Positions 8,560 through 18,246 of a DNA stretch of 64,000 bases are shown here, piece after piece; positions within the stretch are counted from its first letter, which is position 1, and every line of letters begins with the position of its first letter. The DNA is from Geobacter sp. (lineage in GTDB: Bacteria > Desulfobacterota > Desulfuromonadia > Geobacterales > Pseudopelobacteraceae). The notes under the pieces are model-generated. The model saw only the letters and a program-made list of their open reading frames with translations. It made no database searches and was not told the origin of the DNA. Location of the stretch: NCBI GenBank assembly GCA_003574895.1, contig PJFB01000008.1:1-64000 (forward strand), written 5' to 3'. A program made the position numbers and the translations under genes.

Positions 8560-10266
8560 ATGCTTTTTGCACTAGCTAGCCCGGGATCTGACGAGAAATT
8601 CGTCGGGATCATGCAAAAGATAGAAAGGGCATATTGGCCTGAAAGTGAATATGTTAGGCAGAAGAAAGACCTTCCGAGCTGGGAAATTCGTCCAAAGCCC
8701 GTAGATAGAATCAAATTGATAAATGACAAACTGAAAGTGATTACGGCAAAAATCTGCGAGAAGGGATTGTACGTCAGGGTCAAACAAAATGGACAGGATC
8801 TGACATTCGAAGGTAGTTACGTCCTTCCATTCATGGAAAGATATCATGAATACTTTCTTGCAAGACAATGGAACGACCCGATCCGTGATCCCCAAGATGA
8901 TTACAAAGATATTTTGATGTTGAAGGAACCCAAAAATGACCAGGGTACGCGGAGAAACTATTCTAAGAACATCGGCGACTATAACCACTTCCTCAACGTA
9001 GTGGGTGCCTGCGCCAGGCTGATGGCGTATTTCAGCGATGGCAAGGCAGCAAACAACTTTGATTTCATAAATGACAAAACTCTCTCAGAGATTCTTGCTT
9101 ACAAATTTGTCGGTACGGATGAGAAGATGCGGAACTTTATGCTGCTCCTTGCCGCCTTTTATCACGATCTGGGCAAAACGGTAGTCTATCACCGCCATGC
9201 CATGGAAGGGGCAATGATAGTCGCCGGCCATCCCACGAAAAGCCTGTACCATCTAAGCCTGATTACCAAGGACATACTTAACAAAGAGCTTACGCGCGAA
9301 GATTTGCTTTTTATCGGCGACCTGCTCAATCACCACGATCAATTCGGCACCTTGTCTACCGGTGAAACAGGATATATCCGTTTAACATCCATAATCGACG
9401 GCATTAAAAGGTATGCAAAGAAGTATAGCGACAGCAGCAGTTGGAGCCGCAAGCTATTGTTTGACTTGTGGCTTTTGAATGTAGCCGACATATGCGTTTC
9501 AATAAACAACAAGTGGAATCGCCAGACAGAGTGGTTTTCGCAAACCAAGGCAGAAGAAAAGATAGCCGAATTCCGCCAGACAGCGCAGTGGGAATGTCTT
9601 GTCCATGATTTTGATGTTGCTGTAAAGCTTCTGGAAAAGCACGAAAAATATGACCATTCCTCAAATACCTTGGAATTGCAGCAGGATGCACTAAATTATT
9701 CCTCCCGTCATGTGATCGAAAGGATTCGACGTCTCGTAGTTGCCAGTGTCAGGGGCATTAAAATTTCCAATATAGATTTGGACGATAATGAGGCATTGGA
9801 CGCCATCGTATACCGCAACATCGAATCGTTGAGCGATGTTGCGGAATTTTCCAGGCGCTTCGCCCTAATTGGGCAGATGGATTATTCCCTGGGATTTTTC
9901 AGAAGGATAGCACAGCGGGCAGCCCTGCATGTGCAACGGGAGATAAATTTTGAGACAGATAAACCAAAAACCGGGTGGGTACATGTTGAACATGAAAACG
10001 CAAAAGAAAAACATCTGAATAACAGCGAGTTCCTGGCGCGCATCAATGTATCATTTTTCTCGGACAATTTTGCATCCACGGTTATTCAGATCATAGATTA
10101 TCTCCTGTTCAGGGAAAAAGAGGTGGATCAAATCAGGAATTTTGAATTTGTTGAAGCAAACACAAGATTAACTGATGAGAAAATTGACAAGATACTCACA
10201 CTCGAAGGACCATACCGCTCACAGAAGACAATCGAGCAGATTTTGAAAACCATTTTTATCTACTGA
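8560..10266 (+). CDS. HD-domain metal-dependent phosphohydrolase-like protein, function unknown
   Basis: A 568-residue soluble protein with a metal-binding HD domain in its first half: H143, H202-D203 (YHDLGK), H211/H213 (YHRHAMEGA), H258-H259-D260 (NHHDQFG) and D310 (NVADI) form the expected ligand series. HD hydrolases usually act on nucleotides or phosphoesters. The roughly 140 residues before and 250 after the HD core match nothing I recognise; there is no signal peptide or membrane segment. The start ATG follows a strong AGGAGG. Base composition is visibly more AT-rich than its neighbours and the gene stands alone behind a palindromic site, which suggests lateral acquisition. A stress or defence nucleotide hydrolase is possible but unproven. 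Confidence 0.75.
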   Translation: MLFALASPGSDEKFVGIMQKIERAYWPESEYVRQKKDLPSWEIRPKPVDRIKLINDKLKVITAKICEKGLYVRVKQNGQDLTFEGSYVLPFMERYHEYFLARQWNDPIRDPQDDYKDILMLKEPKNDQGTRRNYSKNIGDYNHFLNVVGACARLMAYFSDGKAANNFDFINDKTLSEILAYKFVGTDEKMRNFMLLLAAFYHDLGKTVVYHRHAMEGAMIVAGHPTKSLYHLSLITKDILNKELTREDLLFIGDLLNHHDQFGTLSTGETGYIRLTSIIDGIKRYAKKYSDSSSWSRKLLFDLWLLNVADICVSINNKWNRQTEWFSQTKAEEKIAEFRQTAQWECLVHDFDVAVKLLEKHEKYDHSSNTLELQQDALNYSSRHVIERIRRLVVASVRGIKISNIDLDDNEALDAIVYRNIESLSDVAEFSRRFALIGQMDYSLGFFRRIAQRAALHVQREINFETDKPKTGWVHVEHENAKEKHLNNSEFLARINVSFFSDNFASTVIQIIDYLLFREKEVDQIRNFEFVEANTRLTDEKIDKILTLEGPYRSQKTIEQILKTIFIY

Positions 10267-10292
10267 AAACAATAACTTTACCTCTAAGCACC

Positions 10293-10324
10293 AACGCCCC
10301 GCTTCCAGAAGGAAACGGGGCGTT
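10293..10324. terminator. Terminator-like hairpin between the convergent HD and pyc genes
   Basis: A 9-bp stem (AACGCCCCG 10293-10301 with CGGGGCGTT 10316-10324) sits between two convergent genes. It lacks a long T-run on either strand, so it may be a weak bidirectional terminator or a transcript-end stabiliser. Confidence 0.5.
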
Positions 10325-10380
10325 ACGTTAGTCACAGCTCAAAATCGAGTCTCATCCTGGGGAGCGACTTCGCGGATGCG

Positions 10381-13300
10381 CTATCCCATTACGACGACAA
10401 GATCATCCTTCTCGATCTTCTCACCCTCTTTGAACTTCACCTCGGCCACCTTGGCATCGGCCTTGGCCTTGATGTTGGTTTCCATCTTCATTGCTTCGGT
10501 AACCATCAGCACATCACCTGCCTTGACCTCATCGCCTGCCTTGACGTTGACCTTGAGCACCTTACCGGGCATCGGGGCACCTATGTGGCATGGGTTGCCT
10601 TTTTCCGCCTTATCCCTAACCACTTCATCAGTCAGCGCAGATTGGTCACGGATGACCACTGAGCGAGTATTGCCATTCAGTTCAAAGTAAACAGTGCGAG
10701 TACCGTCAGACTGAACCCGGCCCACTGCGTTGAGCTTGATGATCAAGGTCTTGCCCGGCTCAATCTCGATGGAAGTTTCCTGCCCCGGCTCCAGTCCGTA
10801 AAAGAAGATTGGCGTGGGAATGACCGAGGTATCGGAGTATTCCTGGCGGTGTTTATCGAACTCCGGATAGACATGCGGATACAAAATGTGGGAGATGAGC
10901 GCCTTGTCATCCACCTTGTGGCCGACCTTTTCCTCCAACTTGAGGCGCTCCTCAATAAAGTCCACCGGTTCCAGCAGTTCACCTGGCCGGCAGGTGATTG
11001 GCTGTTCTCCCTTCAGGACAATCTTCTGGAGTTCCTCTGGCCACCCCTGATATGGCTGCCCCAGCATCCCTTTGAACATCCCTACAACCGACTCTGGGAA
11101 GGTCAACTCATCTCCCTTGGTGAAGACATCCTCGGGTTGCAGGTTATTCTTGACCAGAAACATTGCCATATCGCCCACAACCTTGGAAGATGGGGTAACC
11201 TTGACAATATCGCCAAACAGCAGGTTCACCTTATGATACATCTCCTTGCATTCCTCCCAGCGGTCAAGAAGACCGAGGCCGGCCACTTGGGGCTTATAGT
11301 TGGAGTACTGCCCCCCTGGGATCTCGTGATGGTAGACCTCGGCCGTGCCGCTCTTCAGGCCTGACTCGAAAGGGGAATAGTAGTCTCGCACCGTCTCCCA
11401 GTAGTTGGCCAGCTTTTGCAGCCCTGCAGCATTGACCAGCGGATCGCGCTCGCTACCCTCAAGGGACGATACAAGGGCGTTCAGGTTTGGCTGGGCCGTC
11501 AGGCCCGACAGGGAAGAGAGGGCCGCATCCACAATGTCTACCCCGGCTTCGCTGGCCTTGAGCAGCATGGCGCTACCGTTACTGGAGGTGTCGTGGGTAT
11601 GCAAATGAACCGGGATACCAATGTTCTCCTTGAGTGCCTTGACCAGCTTGTAGGCGGCCAATGGCTTCAACAAGCCAGCCATATCCTTGATCGCCAGGAT
11701 GTGGGCACCCATCTTTTCCAGTTCCTTGGCCATATTGACGTAGTATTCCAGAGGGTATTTGTCCCGCTTGGGATCGGTAATGTCACCGGTGTAGCAGATG
11801 GATGCCTCACAGATCTTGCCAGTCTTGCGTACCGCCTCCATTGCCACTTTCATACCGGTAGTCCAGTTGAGTGAGTCAAAGATACGGAAAATATCGATGC
11901 CGGAGTTGGCGGCCTCTTCCACGAACCTCTCCACCACGTTGTCCGGATAGTTGGTATAGCCCACGGCGTTTGAACCGCGCAGGAGCATCTGGAAAAGGAC
12001 ATTGGGGATCGCCTCGGAGAGCTTGTGCAGCCGTTGCCAAGGACTTTCCTTCAAAAATCGCATGGAAACGTCGAAGGTGGCACCACCCCACATTTCCAGG
12101 GAGAAGATATCCGATGCAAGATACGATGTGGGTTCGGCTATCTTCAGAAGATCATAGGTGCGTACCCTTGTAGCCAGGTTGGACTGATGGGCGTCGCGCA
12201 TCGTCGTATCGGTCAGGAGCAGTTTTTTCTGTTCGAGGATCCATTTGGAGAGTCCATCGGCGCCCAGTTTCATGAACAGGTCACGGCTCCCGAGCGGCCG
12301 GGGCTGGGTGACATCAACCTCTGGCACTCTGGCCTCGATCAATTCTGACGATTTCAAGGGTTTGACGATACCTGGAGAACCGTTGACAATGACTTCGCCC
12401 AGATAGGTGAGCACCTTGCTGGCACGGTCCTGCTTTTCCCTGATGACCATCAGTTCCGGATGCTTTTCGATAAAGGAGGTATCGCAATCTCCTTTGAGAA
12501 AAACCGGGTGTGTGACGACATTCTCCAGAAAACCGATGTTGGTCTTAACCCCGCGCACACGGAATTCCTGCAGGGCGCGGTTCATGACATTGGCTGCAGC
12601 CTGGAACGTAAGTCCCCAGGAACTGACTTTGACCAGCAGCGAATCGTAATGCGGTGTTATCTTGGCACCGGTGAAGGCATTGCCTGCATCGAGCCTGACA
12701 CCGCAGCCTGCGGCCGAGCGATAGGTCGTCAATGTACCGAAATCCGGGGCAAAATTATTGGCCGGATCTTCGGTTGTGATACGACACTGGATAGCATAAC
12801 CACGCATGTCGATGGCGCTCTGCGAAGGAATGTTGATCTCAGGGTCAGACAGTTTATGGCCACAGGCAATCAGAATCTGATTCTGAACAAGGTTGCGCCC
12901 GGTGATCAGCTCGGAAATAGTATGTTCCACCTGGATGCGGGGGTTCATCTCGATGAAATACCAATTCCCCTCCTTATCCAACAGAAACTCTACCGTACCG
13001 GCGTTGCGATATTTAACCTGACCCGCAATTTTGAGGGCAGCGGTGCAGAGTTCCTCACGGGTCTTCTGGGTCAGGGAAAGTGAGGGGGCAAATTCCACAA
13101 CCTTCTGATGCCTGCGTTGTATGGAACAGTCACGGTCGTAAAAATGCACCAGATTACCGTAGTTGTCGCCCAAGACCTGTACCTCGATGTGTTTGGGGTT
13201 TTCCAGATAGCGTTCCAGAAAAACAGCCGGGTTACCAAAGGCAGCCTTGGCTTCGCTACGTGCAGCCACCAAACCTTCCAGCAACTCCTTCTTGTTTTGG

Positions 13301-13827
13301 GCAACACGCATACCGCGGCCACCACCACCAGCCGAAGCTTTAATGATGATTGGATACCCGTTTTCCTTAGCGAATTTGAGCGCCTCCTCTTCCTTGGTGA
13401 TCGGATTTTCCGTACCTGGGACGGTCGGCACTCCGGCAGCCATGGCAACCTTGCGGGCAGCGACCTTATCTCCCAATGCGCGCTGCATTTTGGCGTTGGG
13501 ACCGATAAAGGCGATACCGGCAGCTTCGCATTTTTCTGCAAACTCGGCGTTTTCAGAGAGGAAACCATAACCGGGATGTATGGCGTCCACATCGGCCTTG
13601 AGCGCCAAAGCAATGATCTCGTCTATTCCCAGATACGCATCTATCGGGCTTTTGCCTTTGCCGATCAGGTAGGCCTCATCCGCCTTGTACCGATACAACG
13701 AGAGTTTGTCTTCCTCTGAATAGATTGCCACTGTACCGATGCCGAGCTCGGTACAAGCGCGAAAAATACGAATAGCGATCTCGCCACGGTTGGCAGCCAT
13801 GACCTTGCGGAACTTCTGTTTTTTCAT
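10381..13827 (-). CDS. pyc: Pyruvate carboxylase
   Basis: Converts pyruvate, bicarbonate and ATP to oxaloacetate, an anaplerotic entry to the TCA cycle and gluconeogenesis. At 1148 residues it is the single-chain alpha4 type. In order: an ATP-grasp biotin carboxylase (residues 1 to about 455; GGGGRGMRVA, FIEMNPRIQVEHT), a carboxyltransferase domain (LLTDTTMRDAHQSNLATRVR, near 535-555), and a C-terminal biotin carrier with EAMKMET carrying the biotinyl lysine. All are intact. GGAGG lies 6 nt before the ATG. The gene is alone on its strand and divergent from ilvE; the shared upstream region contains a palindrome that could serve a regulator. Confidence 0.97.
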   Translation of the reverse strand: MKKQKFRKVMAANRGEIAIRIFRACTELGIGTVAIYSEEDKLSLYRYKADEAYLIGKGKSPIDAYLGIDEIIALALKADVDAIHPGYGFLSENAEFAEKCEAAGIAFIGPNAKMQRALGDKVAARKVAMAAGVPTVPGTENPITKEEEALKFAKENGYPIIIKASAGGGGRGMRVAQNKKELLEGLVAARSEAKAAFGNPAVFLERYLENPKHIEVQVLGDNYGNLVHFYDRDCSIQRRHQKVVEFAPSLSLTQKTREELCTAALKIAGQVKYRNAGTVEFLLDKEGNWYFIEMNPRIQVEHTISELITGRNLVQNQILIACGHKLSDPEINIPSQSAIDMRGYAIQCRITTEDPANNFAPDFGTLTTYRSAAGCGVRLDAGNAFTGAKITPHYDSLLVKVSSWGLTFQAAANVMNRALQEFRVRGVKTNIGFLENVVTHPVFLKGDCDTSFIEKHPELMVIREKQDRASKVLTYLGEVIVNGSPGIVKPLKSSELIEARVPEVDVTQPRPLGSRDLFMKLGADGLSKWILEQKKLLLTDTTMRDAHQSNLATRVRTYDLLKIAEPTSYLASDIFSLEMWGGATFDVSMRFLKESPWQRLHKLSEAIPNVLFQMLLRGSNAVGYTNYPDNVVERFVEEAANSGIDIFRIFDSLNWTTGMKVAMEAVRKTGKICEASICYTGDITDPKRDKYPLEYYVNMAKELEKMGAHILAIKDMAGLLKPLAAYKLVKALKENIGIPVHLHTHDTSSNGSAMLLKASEAGVDIVDAALSSLSGLTAQPNLNALVSSLEGSERDPLVNAAGLQKLANYWETVRDYYSPFESGLKSGTAEVYHHEIPGGQYSNYKPQVAGLGLLDRWEECKEMYHKVNLLFGDIVKVTPSSKVVGDMAMFLVKNNLQPEDVFTKGDELTFPESVVGMFKGMLGQPYQGWPEELQKIVLKGEQPITCRPGELLEPVDFIEERLKLEEKVGHKVDDKALISHILYPHVYPEFDKHRQEYSDTSVIPTPIFFYGLEPGQETSIEIEPGKTLIIKLNAVGRVQSDGTRTVYFELNGNTRSVVIRDQSALTDEVVRDKAEKGNPCHIGAPMPGKVLKVNVKAGDEVKAGDVLMVTEAMKMETNIKAKADAKVAEVKFKEGEKIEKDDLVVVMG

Positions 13828-13888
13828 GCAGATCCTCCATTATTGATTCTGTGAATTGACAGTTAAGTATTTCGTAAACGTTGCTGAA

Positions 13889-13914
13889 AATAATTTAGCA
13901 AAACTAAAATTATT
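13889..13914. promoter_or_regulatory. Palindrome upstream of pyc, possible operator
   Basis: Perfect 8-nt arms AATAATTT (13889-13896) and AAATTATT (13907-13914) are separated by 10 nt, about 60 to 85 nt upstream of the pyc start. The spacing of the two arms would suit a dimeric regulator. AT-rich arms can arise by chance, so the call is tentative. Confidence 0.3.
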
Positions 13915-13990
13915 CTACTATTACAGATAGTTAGCCCCGAATGGGATGCGGCACTACAACAGATTGGTTTTGTTTTGTCAATCAAGTTTT

Positions 13991-14019
13991 TTGCAATAGT
14001 ATAACTTGCTGTTTATGAT
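13991..14019 (+). promoter_or_regulatory. Candidate sigma-70 promoter for ilvE
   Basis: TTGCAA (13991-13996) and TATGAT (14014-14019) are separated by exactly 17 nt. Transcription would start near 14026, giving a leader of about 108 nt. Confidence 0.4.
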
Positions 14020-14133
14020 AATGAAATGTTCCTTAATGTTGATAGTGGTTTTTTGTCTGTTTTTTCTTGATGATTTGGAGATTTTTCCGTATAAATTTCG
14101 TCATAATATCAATTGCCGGAGGTTGTGTTCAAT

Positions 14134-15207
14134 ATGGACATCAAGGTATTTCCCGTGCCTTCCGAAAAGATGAAGACAAAGATCAGTGACGAAACCAAGC
14201 TTGGTTTCGGTAAATATTTTACCGACCGGATGCTGTTGGTCGAGTGGAAAAGCGGTCAGGAGTGGTGCGACGCCCGCATCAAACCATACGAGCCTTTTAA
14301 CCTTGATCCGGCCAGCCTGGTTTTCCATTACGCCCAGGAAATCTTCGAAGGTCTTAAGGCCTACAAATGGACAGACGGGCGTGTAGCGTTGTTCCGTCCC
14401 GAGATGAACGCCCGCCGCTTCAATCAGTCGGCGATCAGGATGTGTATGCCGGAGGTGCCGGAAGAACTGTTTCTCAAAGGAATAGAGCAACTGGTTTCAT
14501 TGGAGCGCGACTGGATCCCCACTACCGAGAGCACCTCACTCTACATCCGCCCCACCCTGATCGCGGTGGAACCGGTACTGGGCGTCAAGCCGTCCGACCA
14601 TTACTACTTTTATGTGATACTCTCCCCTGTAGGCGCCTATTACGCTGCCGGCTTCAATCCCGTCAACATCCTGGTGGAAGACCAGTATGTGCGAGCCGTG
14701 CCCGGCGGTACCGGCGAAGCCAAGACCGGCGGCAACTATGCAAGTTCGCTCAAGGCCGGCCTGGAAGCCAAGCAAAAGGGCTTCGACCAAGTGCTCTGGC
14801 TGGATGGTACCCATCGCCGTTATATCGAGGAAGTCGGAGCCATGAACATGTTTTTTGCTTACGGCAAACGGATCGTTACTGCCCCGTTAACCGGTTCGAT
14901 CCTTTCGGGCATAACTCGTGATTCCGTATTAAAACTGGCACCCACGCTCGGCTATGAAGTAGAGGAGCGGTTGATCGACGTCAACGACCTGATGTCCGAC
15001 ATCAAGGCCGGCAAGGTTACCGAGGCCTTTGGCAGCGGCACGGCCGCGGTCATTACCCCGGTCGGCAAACTTTGCTATAAGAATGATTGCCTACAACTCA
15101 CCGGCGGTAAGGTTGGCGAAATAACCCAGAATCTTTATGATACCCTGACCGGTATTCAGACAGGGAAATTGAAAGACGATTTCGGCTGGGTCAGATTCGT
15201 AGAATAA
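14134..15207 (+). CDS. ilvE: Branched-chain amino acid aminotransferase
   Basis: A PLP enzyme that interconverts leucine, isoleucine and valine with their 2-oxo acids. The 357-residue protein is of the longer class IV type (related to mammalian BCAT). Visible motifs are FHYAQEIFEGLKAY, RPEMNARRFNQSA, the PLP lysine in EAKTGGNYASSLKA, and EEVGAMNMFF. ATG 14134 is chosen because GGAGG lies at 14118-14122; a TTG seven codons earlier would put that site inside the gene. It is divergent from pyc and followed by a 9-bp hairpin. No other branched-chain biosynthesis genes are adjacent. Confidence 0.93.
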   Translation: MDIKVFPVPSEKMKTKISDETKLGFGKYFTDRMLLVEWKSGQEWCDARIKPYEPFNLDPASLVFHYAQEIFEGLKAYKWTDGRVALFRPEMNARRFNQSAIRMCMPEVPEELFLKGIEQLVSLERDWIPTTESTSLYIRPTLIAVEPVLGVKPSDHYYFYVILSPVGAYYAAGFNPVNILVEDQYVRAVPGGTGEAKTGGNYASSLKAGLEAKQKGFDQVLWLDGTHRRYIEEVGAMNMFFAYGKRIVTAPLTGSILSGITRDSVLKLAPTLGYEVEERLIDVNDLMSDIKAGKVTEAFGSGTAAVITPVGKLCYKNDCLQLTGGKVGEITQNLYDTLTGIQTGKLKDDFGWVRFVE

Positions 15208-15218
15208 TAATTCCAGCA

Positions 15219-15242
15219 GGGGCGGCCTTGGGTGGCCGCCCC
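15219..15242 (+). terminator. GC-rich hairpin after ilvE
   Basis: A perfect 9-bp stem GGGGCGGCC / GGCCGCCCC has a 6-nt loop, 12 nt after the ilvE stop. There is no T-run, so it may be a processing or attenuation structure rather than a full terminator, leaving possible read-through to the two small genes downstream. Confidence 0.5.
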
Positions 15243-15290
15243 GAATCAGGGCATCACACAACAGGCAGATCCACCCTATTGGTCAAAATC

Positions 15291-15473
15291 ATGGCAAAAA
15301 ATGTAAAGTCCCACCAGACCAGTCCCAACAAACTCTGCACCTCATGCCGGAGAACATGCAAACAGGCGGCCAATGCAGTCGTTGCGTCCTGCCCCAGGTA
15401 CTACCCCTTCAAACGCACCCAGGGCAAATCAAAACCGGAATTCAACTGGAAACAAATGGAGCTTGGGTTCTGA
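15291..15473 (+). CDS. Small cysteine-rich protein
   Basis: 60 residues, basic, with four cysteines: LCTSCRRTCKQA and ASCPRYYP. The CxxCxxxC then C pattern suggests a metal or Fe-S site. The C-terminus KQMELGF is short and hydrophobic. No ribosome site is obvious before ATG 15291. Its stop codon overlaps the likely start of the ferredoxin gene, so the pair is probably co-translated. I believe similar small proteins occur in Geobacter relatives, but no function is known to me. Confidence 0.65.
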   Translation: MAKNVKSHQTSPNKLCTSCRRTCKQAANAVVASCPRYYPFKRTQGKSKPEFNWKQMELGF

Positions 15474-15673
15474 TCCTTCATTCCGATGGAGCCCCATACC
15501 CTGACAAAGGCAAATGTACCGGATGCGGGAGATGTGTGGCTGCCTGCGCTCAACATCTGCTCACCTTGGAAGTCCGGGGATATCGCAAAACAGCAAACAA
15601 ACTTACCCACTCATGCTGTACCTGTTGCCGCAGTTGCATGGAAAGCTGTCCCGTCGGAGCGATTCACACCTGA
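15470..15673 (+). CDS. Small 2[4Fe-4S] ferredoxin-like protein with likely CTG start
   Basis: About 67 residues with two cluster motifs, CTGCGRCVAAC and, canonical, CxxCxxCxxxCP within CCTCCRSCMESCP. It should carry electrons in the cytoplasm. The frame has no ATG, GTG or TTG between 15359 and the first motif. CTG 15470 has GGAG (15458-15461) 8 nt upstream and overlaps the preceding gene's TGA as CTGA, like the common ATGA coupling. The alternative start ATG 15344 would overlap the previous gene by 130 nt and add an unrelated-looking N-terminus. The iron-sulfur identity is firm; the start is not. Confidence 0.7.
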   Translation: MILHSDGAPYPDKGKCTGCGRCVAACAQHLLTLEVRGYRKTANKLTHSCCTCCRSCMESCPVGAIHT

Positions 15674-15829
15674 AGATCAGACCCATTTGGCAATGCCGAA
15701 ACCGTAAACTTAACCTACTCTTGGCTATATCTGCTTTCAGGGTACGAACAGGCCGCTGCTATCCTGCCTAAATTCAAACAAGTGGCCTGTTTACAATCAT
15801 GAATGCAAACAGGCGAGCCAAATTTACCC
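15674..15829. other. Intergenic region before the rpsB promoter
   Basis: No gene. An imperfect long-loop inverted repeat (GAACAGGCC near 15746-15754 with GGCCTGTT near 15784-15791) might end the upstream transcript, but it lacks a good T-run. Confidence 0.3.
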
Positions 15830-15859
15830 TTGCCATCAGTAAAATCCTTATGCTATAAA
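15830..15859 (+). promoter_or_regulatory. Promoter of the rpsB-tsf unit, extended -10 type
   Basis: TTGCCA (15830-15835) and TATAAA (15854-15859) are 18 nt apart, with TGC directly before the -10 forming an extended -10 element. It lies at the expected distance ahead of the structured rpsB leader. Confidence 0.55.
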
Positions 15860-15879
15860 ATAATGCTTTTAAATTCACA

Positions 15880-15934
15880 CGCCCCGAACAAAACCGGCGG
15901 TGTCCCTTGTGGCTTGCAGGGATTCAATGGGGCG
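15880..15934 (+). ncRNA. Structured 5' leader of rpsB (candidate S2 autoregulatory element)
   Basis: An outer stem CGCCCC (15880-15885) / GGGGCG (15929-15934) encloses an inner stem TCCCT (15903-15907) / AGGGA (15918-15922). The structure ends about 12 nt before the rpsB ribosome site. Ribosomal protein S2 is known to control its own operon through the rpsB leader in several bacteria; whether this leader belongs to that family is inference from position only. Confidence 0.4.
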
Positions 15935-15960
15935 GAGGACAAACCAAAGGAGAAGCAAGT

Positions 15961-16737
15961 ATGTCAAGTATCAGCATGAAGGAACTGCTGGAGGCAGGCG
16001 TCCACTTCGGCCACCAGACCAAACGTTGGAACCCAAAGATGAAACCCTACATCTTTGGAGCCCGTAACGGGATCTACATCATCGACCTGCAGAAAACCGT
16101 CCGTTATTTCAAATCCGCGTACAATTTTGTTAAAGAGTCCGTTCAGGACGGCAGCACAGTGATGTTCGTCGGCACAAAGAAACAGGCTCAGGACTCGGTT
16201 GCCGAAGAGGCATCGCGTTGCGGCATGTATTACGTCAACCAGCGTTGGCTGGGCGGCATGCTGACCAACTTTTCCACTGTCAAGCAGAGCATTGACCGTC
16301 TTAAGCGGATCGACGCCATGTTTGAGGATGGCACTATCGATGCCTACCCCAAAAAGGAAGCTCTCAAGCTTGGCAAAGAGCGGGAGAAACTTCAGAAGAC
16401 GCTGGGCGGCATCAAAGGCATGTCCAAATTGCCTAGCGTAATGTTCGTGATAGATCCCAAAAACGAGGAAATCGCCGTACAGGAAGCCAACAAACTCGGC
16501 ATCCCGGTTGTGGCAATCGTCGATACCAACTGCGACCCCGATCCGATCGATCATGTCATCCCAGGCAATGACGATGCCATCAGGGCTATTCGCCTCCTGA
16601 CCTCCAAGATCGCCGATGCGGTCCTTGATGGAGCCCAGGCGCGAAATGCCGTGCTCCAGGCAGATACCGAGGGTGCTGATGAAGCGGCCGAAGTGGTTAC
16701 CGAAGGATCGGCCGAAGCAAAAGAAGCAGAGATTTAA
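15961..16737 (+). CDS. rpsB: 30S ribosomal protein S2
   Basis: A component of the small ribosomal subunit. 258 residues, beginning [20 protein letters not shown], with the S2 signatures [20 protein letters not shown] and [15 protein letters not shown] 15961 is chosen for the AAAGGAG site 5 to 6 nt upstream; an 18-codon extension lacks one. The C-terminal tail is acidic and alanine-rich. It is followed by tsf, the usual pairing. Confidence 0.98.
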   Translation: MSSISMKELLEAGVHFGHQTKRWNPKMKPYIFGARNGIYIIDLQKTVRYFKSAYNFVKESVQDGSTVMFVGTKKQAQDSVAEEASRCGMYYVNQRWLGGMLTNFSTVKQSIDRLKRIDAMFEDGTIDAYPKKEALKLGKEREKLQKTLGGIKGMSKLPSVMFVIDPKNEEIAVQEANKLGIPVVAIVDTNCDPDPIDHVIPGNDDAIRAIRLLTSKIADAVLDGAQARNAVLQADTEGADEAAEVVTEGSAEAKEAEI

Positions 16738-16781
16738 AAACTAAATTTCAATTTTCCCCTGATTCGGGGAAGGAGGATATG

Positions 16782-17435
16782 ATGGCTGTTACTGCTGCAC
16801 AGATCAATGAATTGAGAAAATCAACCGGCGCCGGCATGCTTGACTGCAAGAAAGCCCTTGAAGAAACCGACGGCGATTTCGAGAAAGCAGTAGATTTTCT
16901 GCGCAAAAAGGGTCTTTCCGCTGCCGCCAAGAAGGCTGGTCGGGTTGCCACCGAAGGGGCTGTCGGTACCTACATTCACGCCGGCGGCAAGATAGGGGTT
17001 ATGGTTGAAGTAAACTGCGAAACCGACTTTGTTGCCAAGAACGAAAACTTTCAAGCATTTGTCAAGGACATCGCAATGCACATCGCAGCCGCATCACCAC
17101 TGTATGTGCGTCGTGAAGAGGTCCAGGCCGACGTGCTGGAGCGGGAAAAAGACATCTATCGCGCCAAGGCCCGTGAAACCGGTAAGCCTGAAAATATTAT
17201 CGAAAAGATCATCGATGGACAGGTCAACAAGTTTTTTGCCGATATCTGCCTGTTGGAACAGGCCTATGTCAAGGACCCGGACAAGACCATCCAGCAGTAC
17301 CTCAATGAAACAATAGCCAGGATTGGCGAGAATATGACCATCAGGCGCTTCACCAAATATGTCCTTGGCGAAGGGCTTGAAAAGAAGGAATCGGACTTTG
17401 CCGCCGAAGTGGCGGCAGCGGCCGGCATGAATTAA
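16782..17435 (+). CDS. tsf: Elongation factor Ts
   Basis: The guanine nucleotide exchange factor that recycles EF-Tu. 217 residues, the short form common outside Enterobacteria. The N-terminal UBA-like domain reads [20 protein letters not shown], then the EF-Tu contact [10 protein letters not shown]. Two adjacent ATG codons occur; the second (16782) is 5 nt from AGGAGG and matches the family N-terminus better than the first (16779, only 2 nt away). It is co-transcribed with rpsB and followed by a strong terminator. Confidence 0.97.
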   Translation: MAVTAAQINELRKSTGAGMLDCKKALEETDGDFEKAVDFLRKKGLSAAAKKAGRVATEGAVGTYIHAGGKIGVMVEVNCETDFVAKNENFQAFVKDIAMHIAAASPLYVRREEVQADVLEREKDIYRAKARETGKPENIIEKIIDGQVNKFFADICLLEQAYVKDPDKTIQQYLNETIARIGENMTIRRFTKYVLGEGLEKKESDFAAEVAAAAGMN

Positions 17436-17441
17436 ACGCCG

Positions 17442-17471
17442 AAGCCGGCCGGAATGGCCGGCTTTTTTTTT
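17442..17471 (+). terminator. Rho-independent terminator of rpsB-tsf
   Basis: A perfect 8-bp stem AGCCGGCC (17443-17450) / GGCCGGCT (17456-17463) has a 5-nt loop followed by nine T. This is textbook form and separates tsf from pyrH. Confidence 0.93.
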
Positions 17472-17496
17472 AACACGTATATGACATAGAACATAA

Positions 17497-18240
<744 letters not shown>

Positions 18241-18246
18241 CCAGCT

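Larger units (their letters stand above)
13828..14133. other. Divergent pyc / ilvE intergenic region
   Basis: 306 nt, strongly AT-rich, no gene. It contains the palindrome and the promoter candidate listed separately. Confidence 0.6.

Noticed and set aside
14113-14133. TTG start for ilvE
   Set aside because: It would place the GGAGG ribosome site within the coding region; ATG 14134 fits better.
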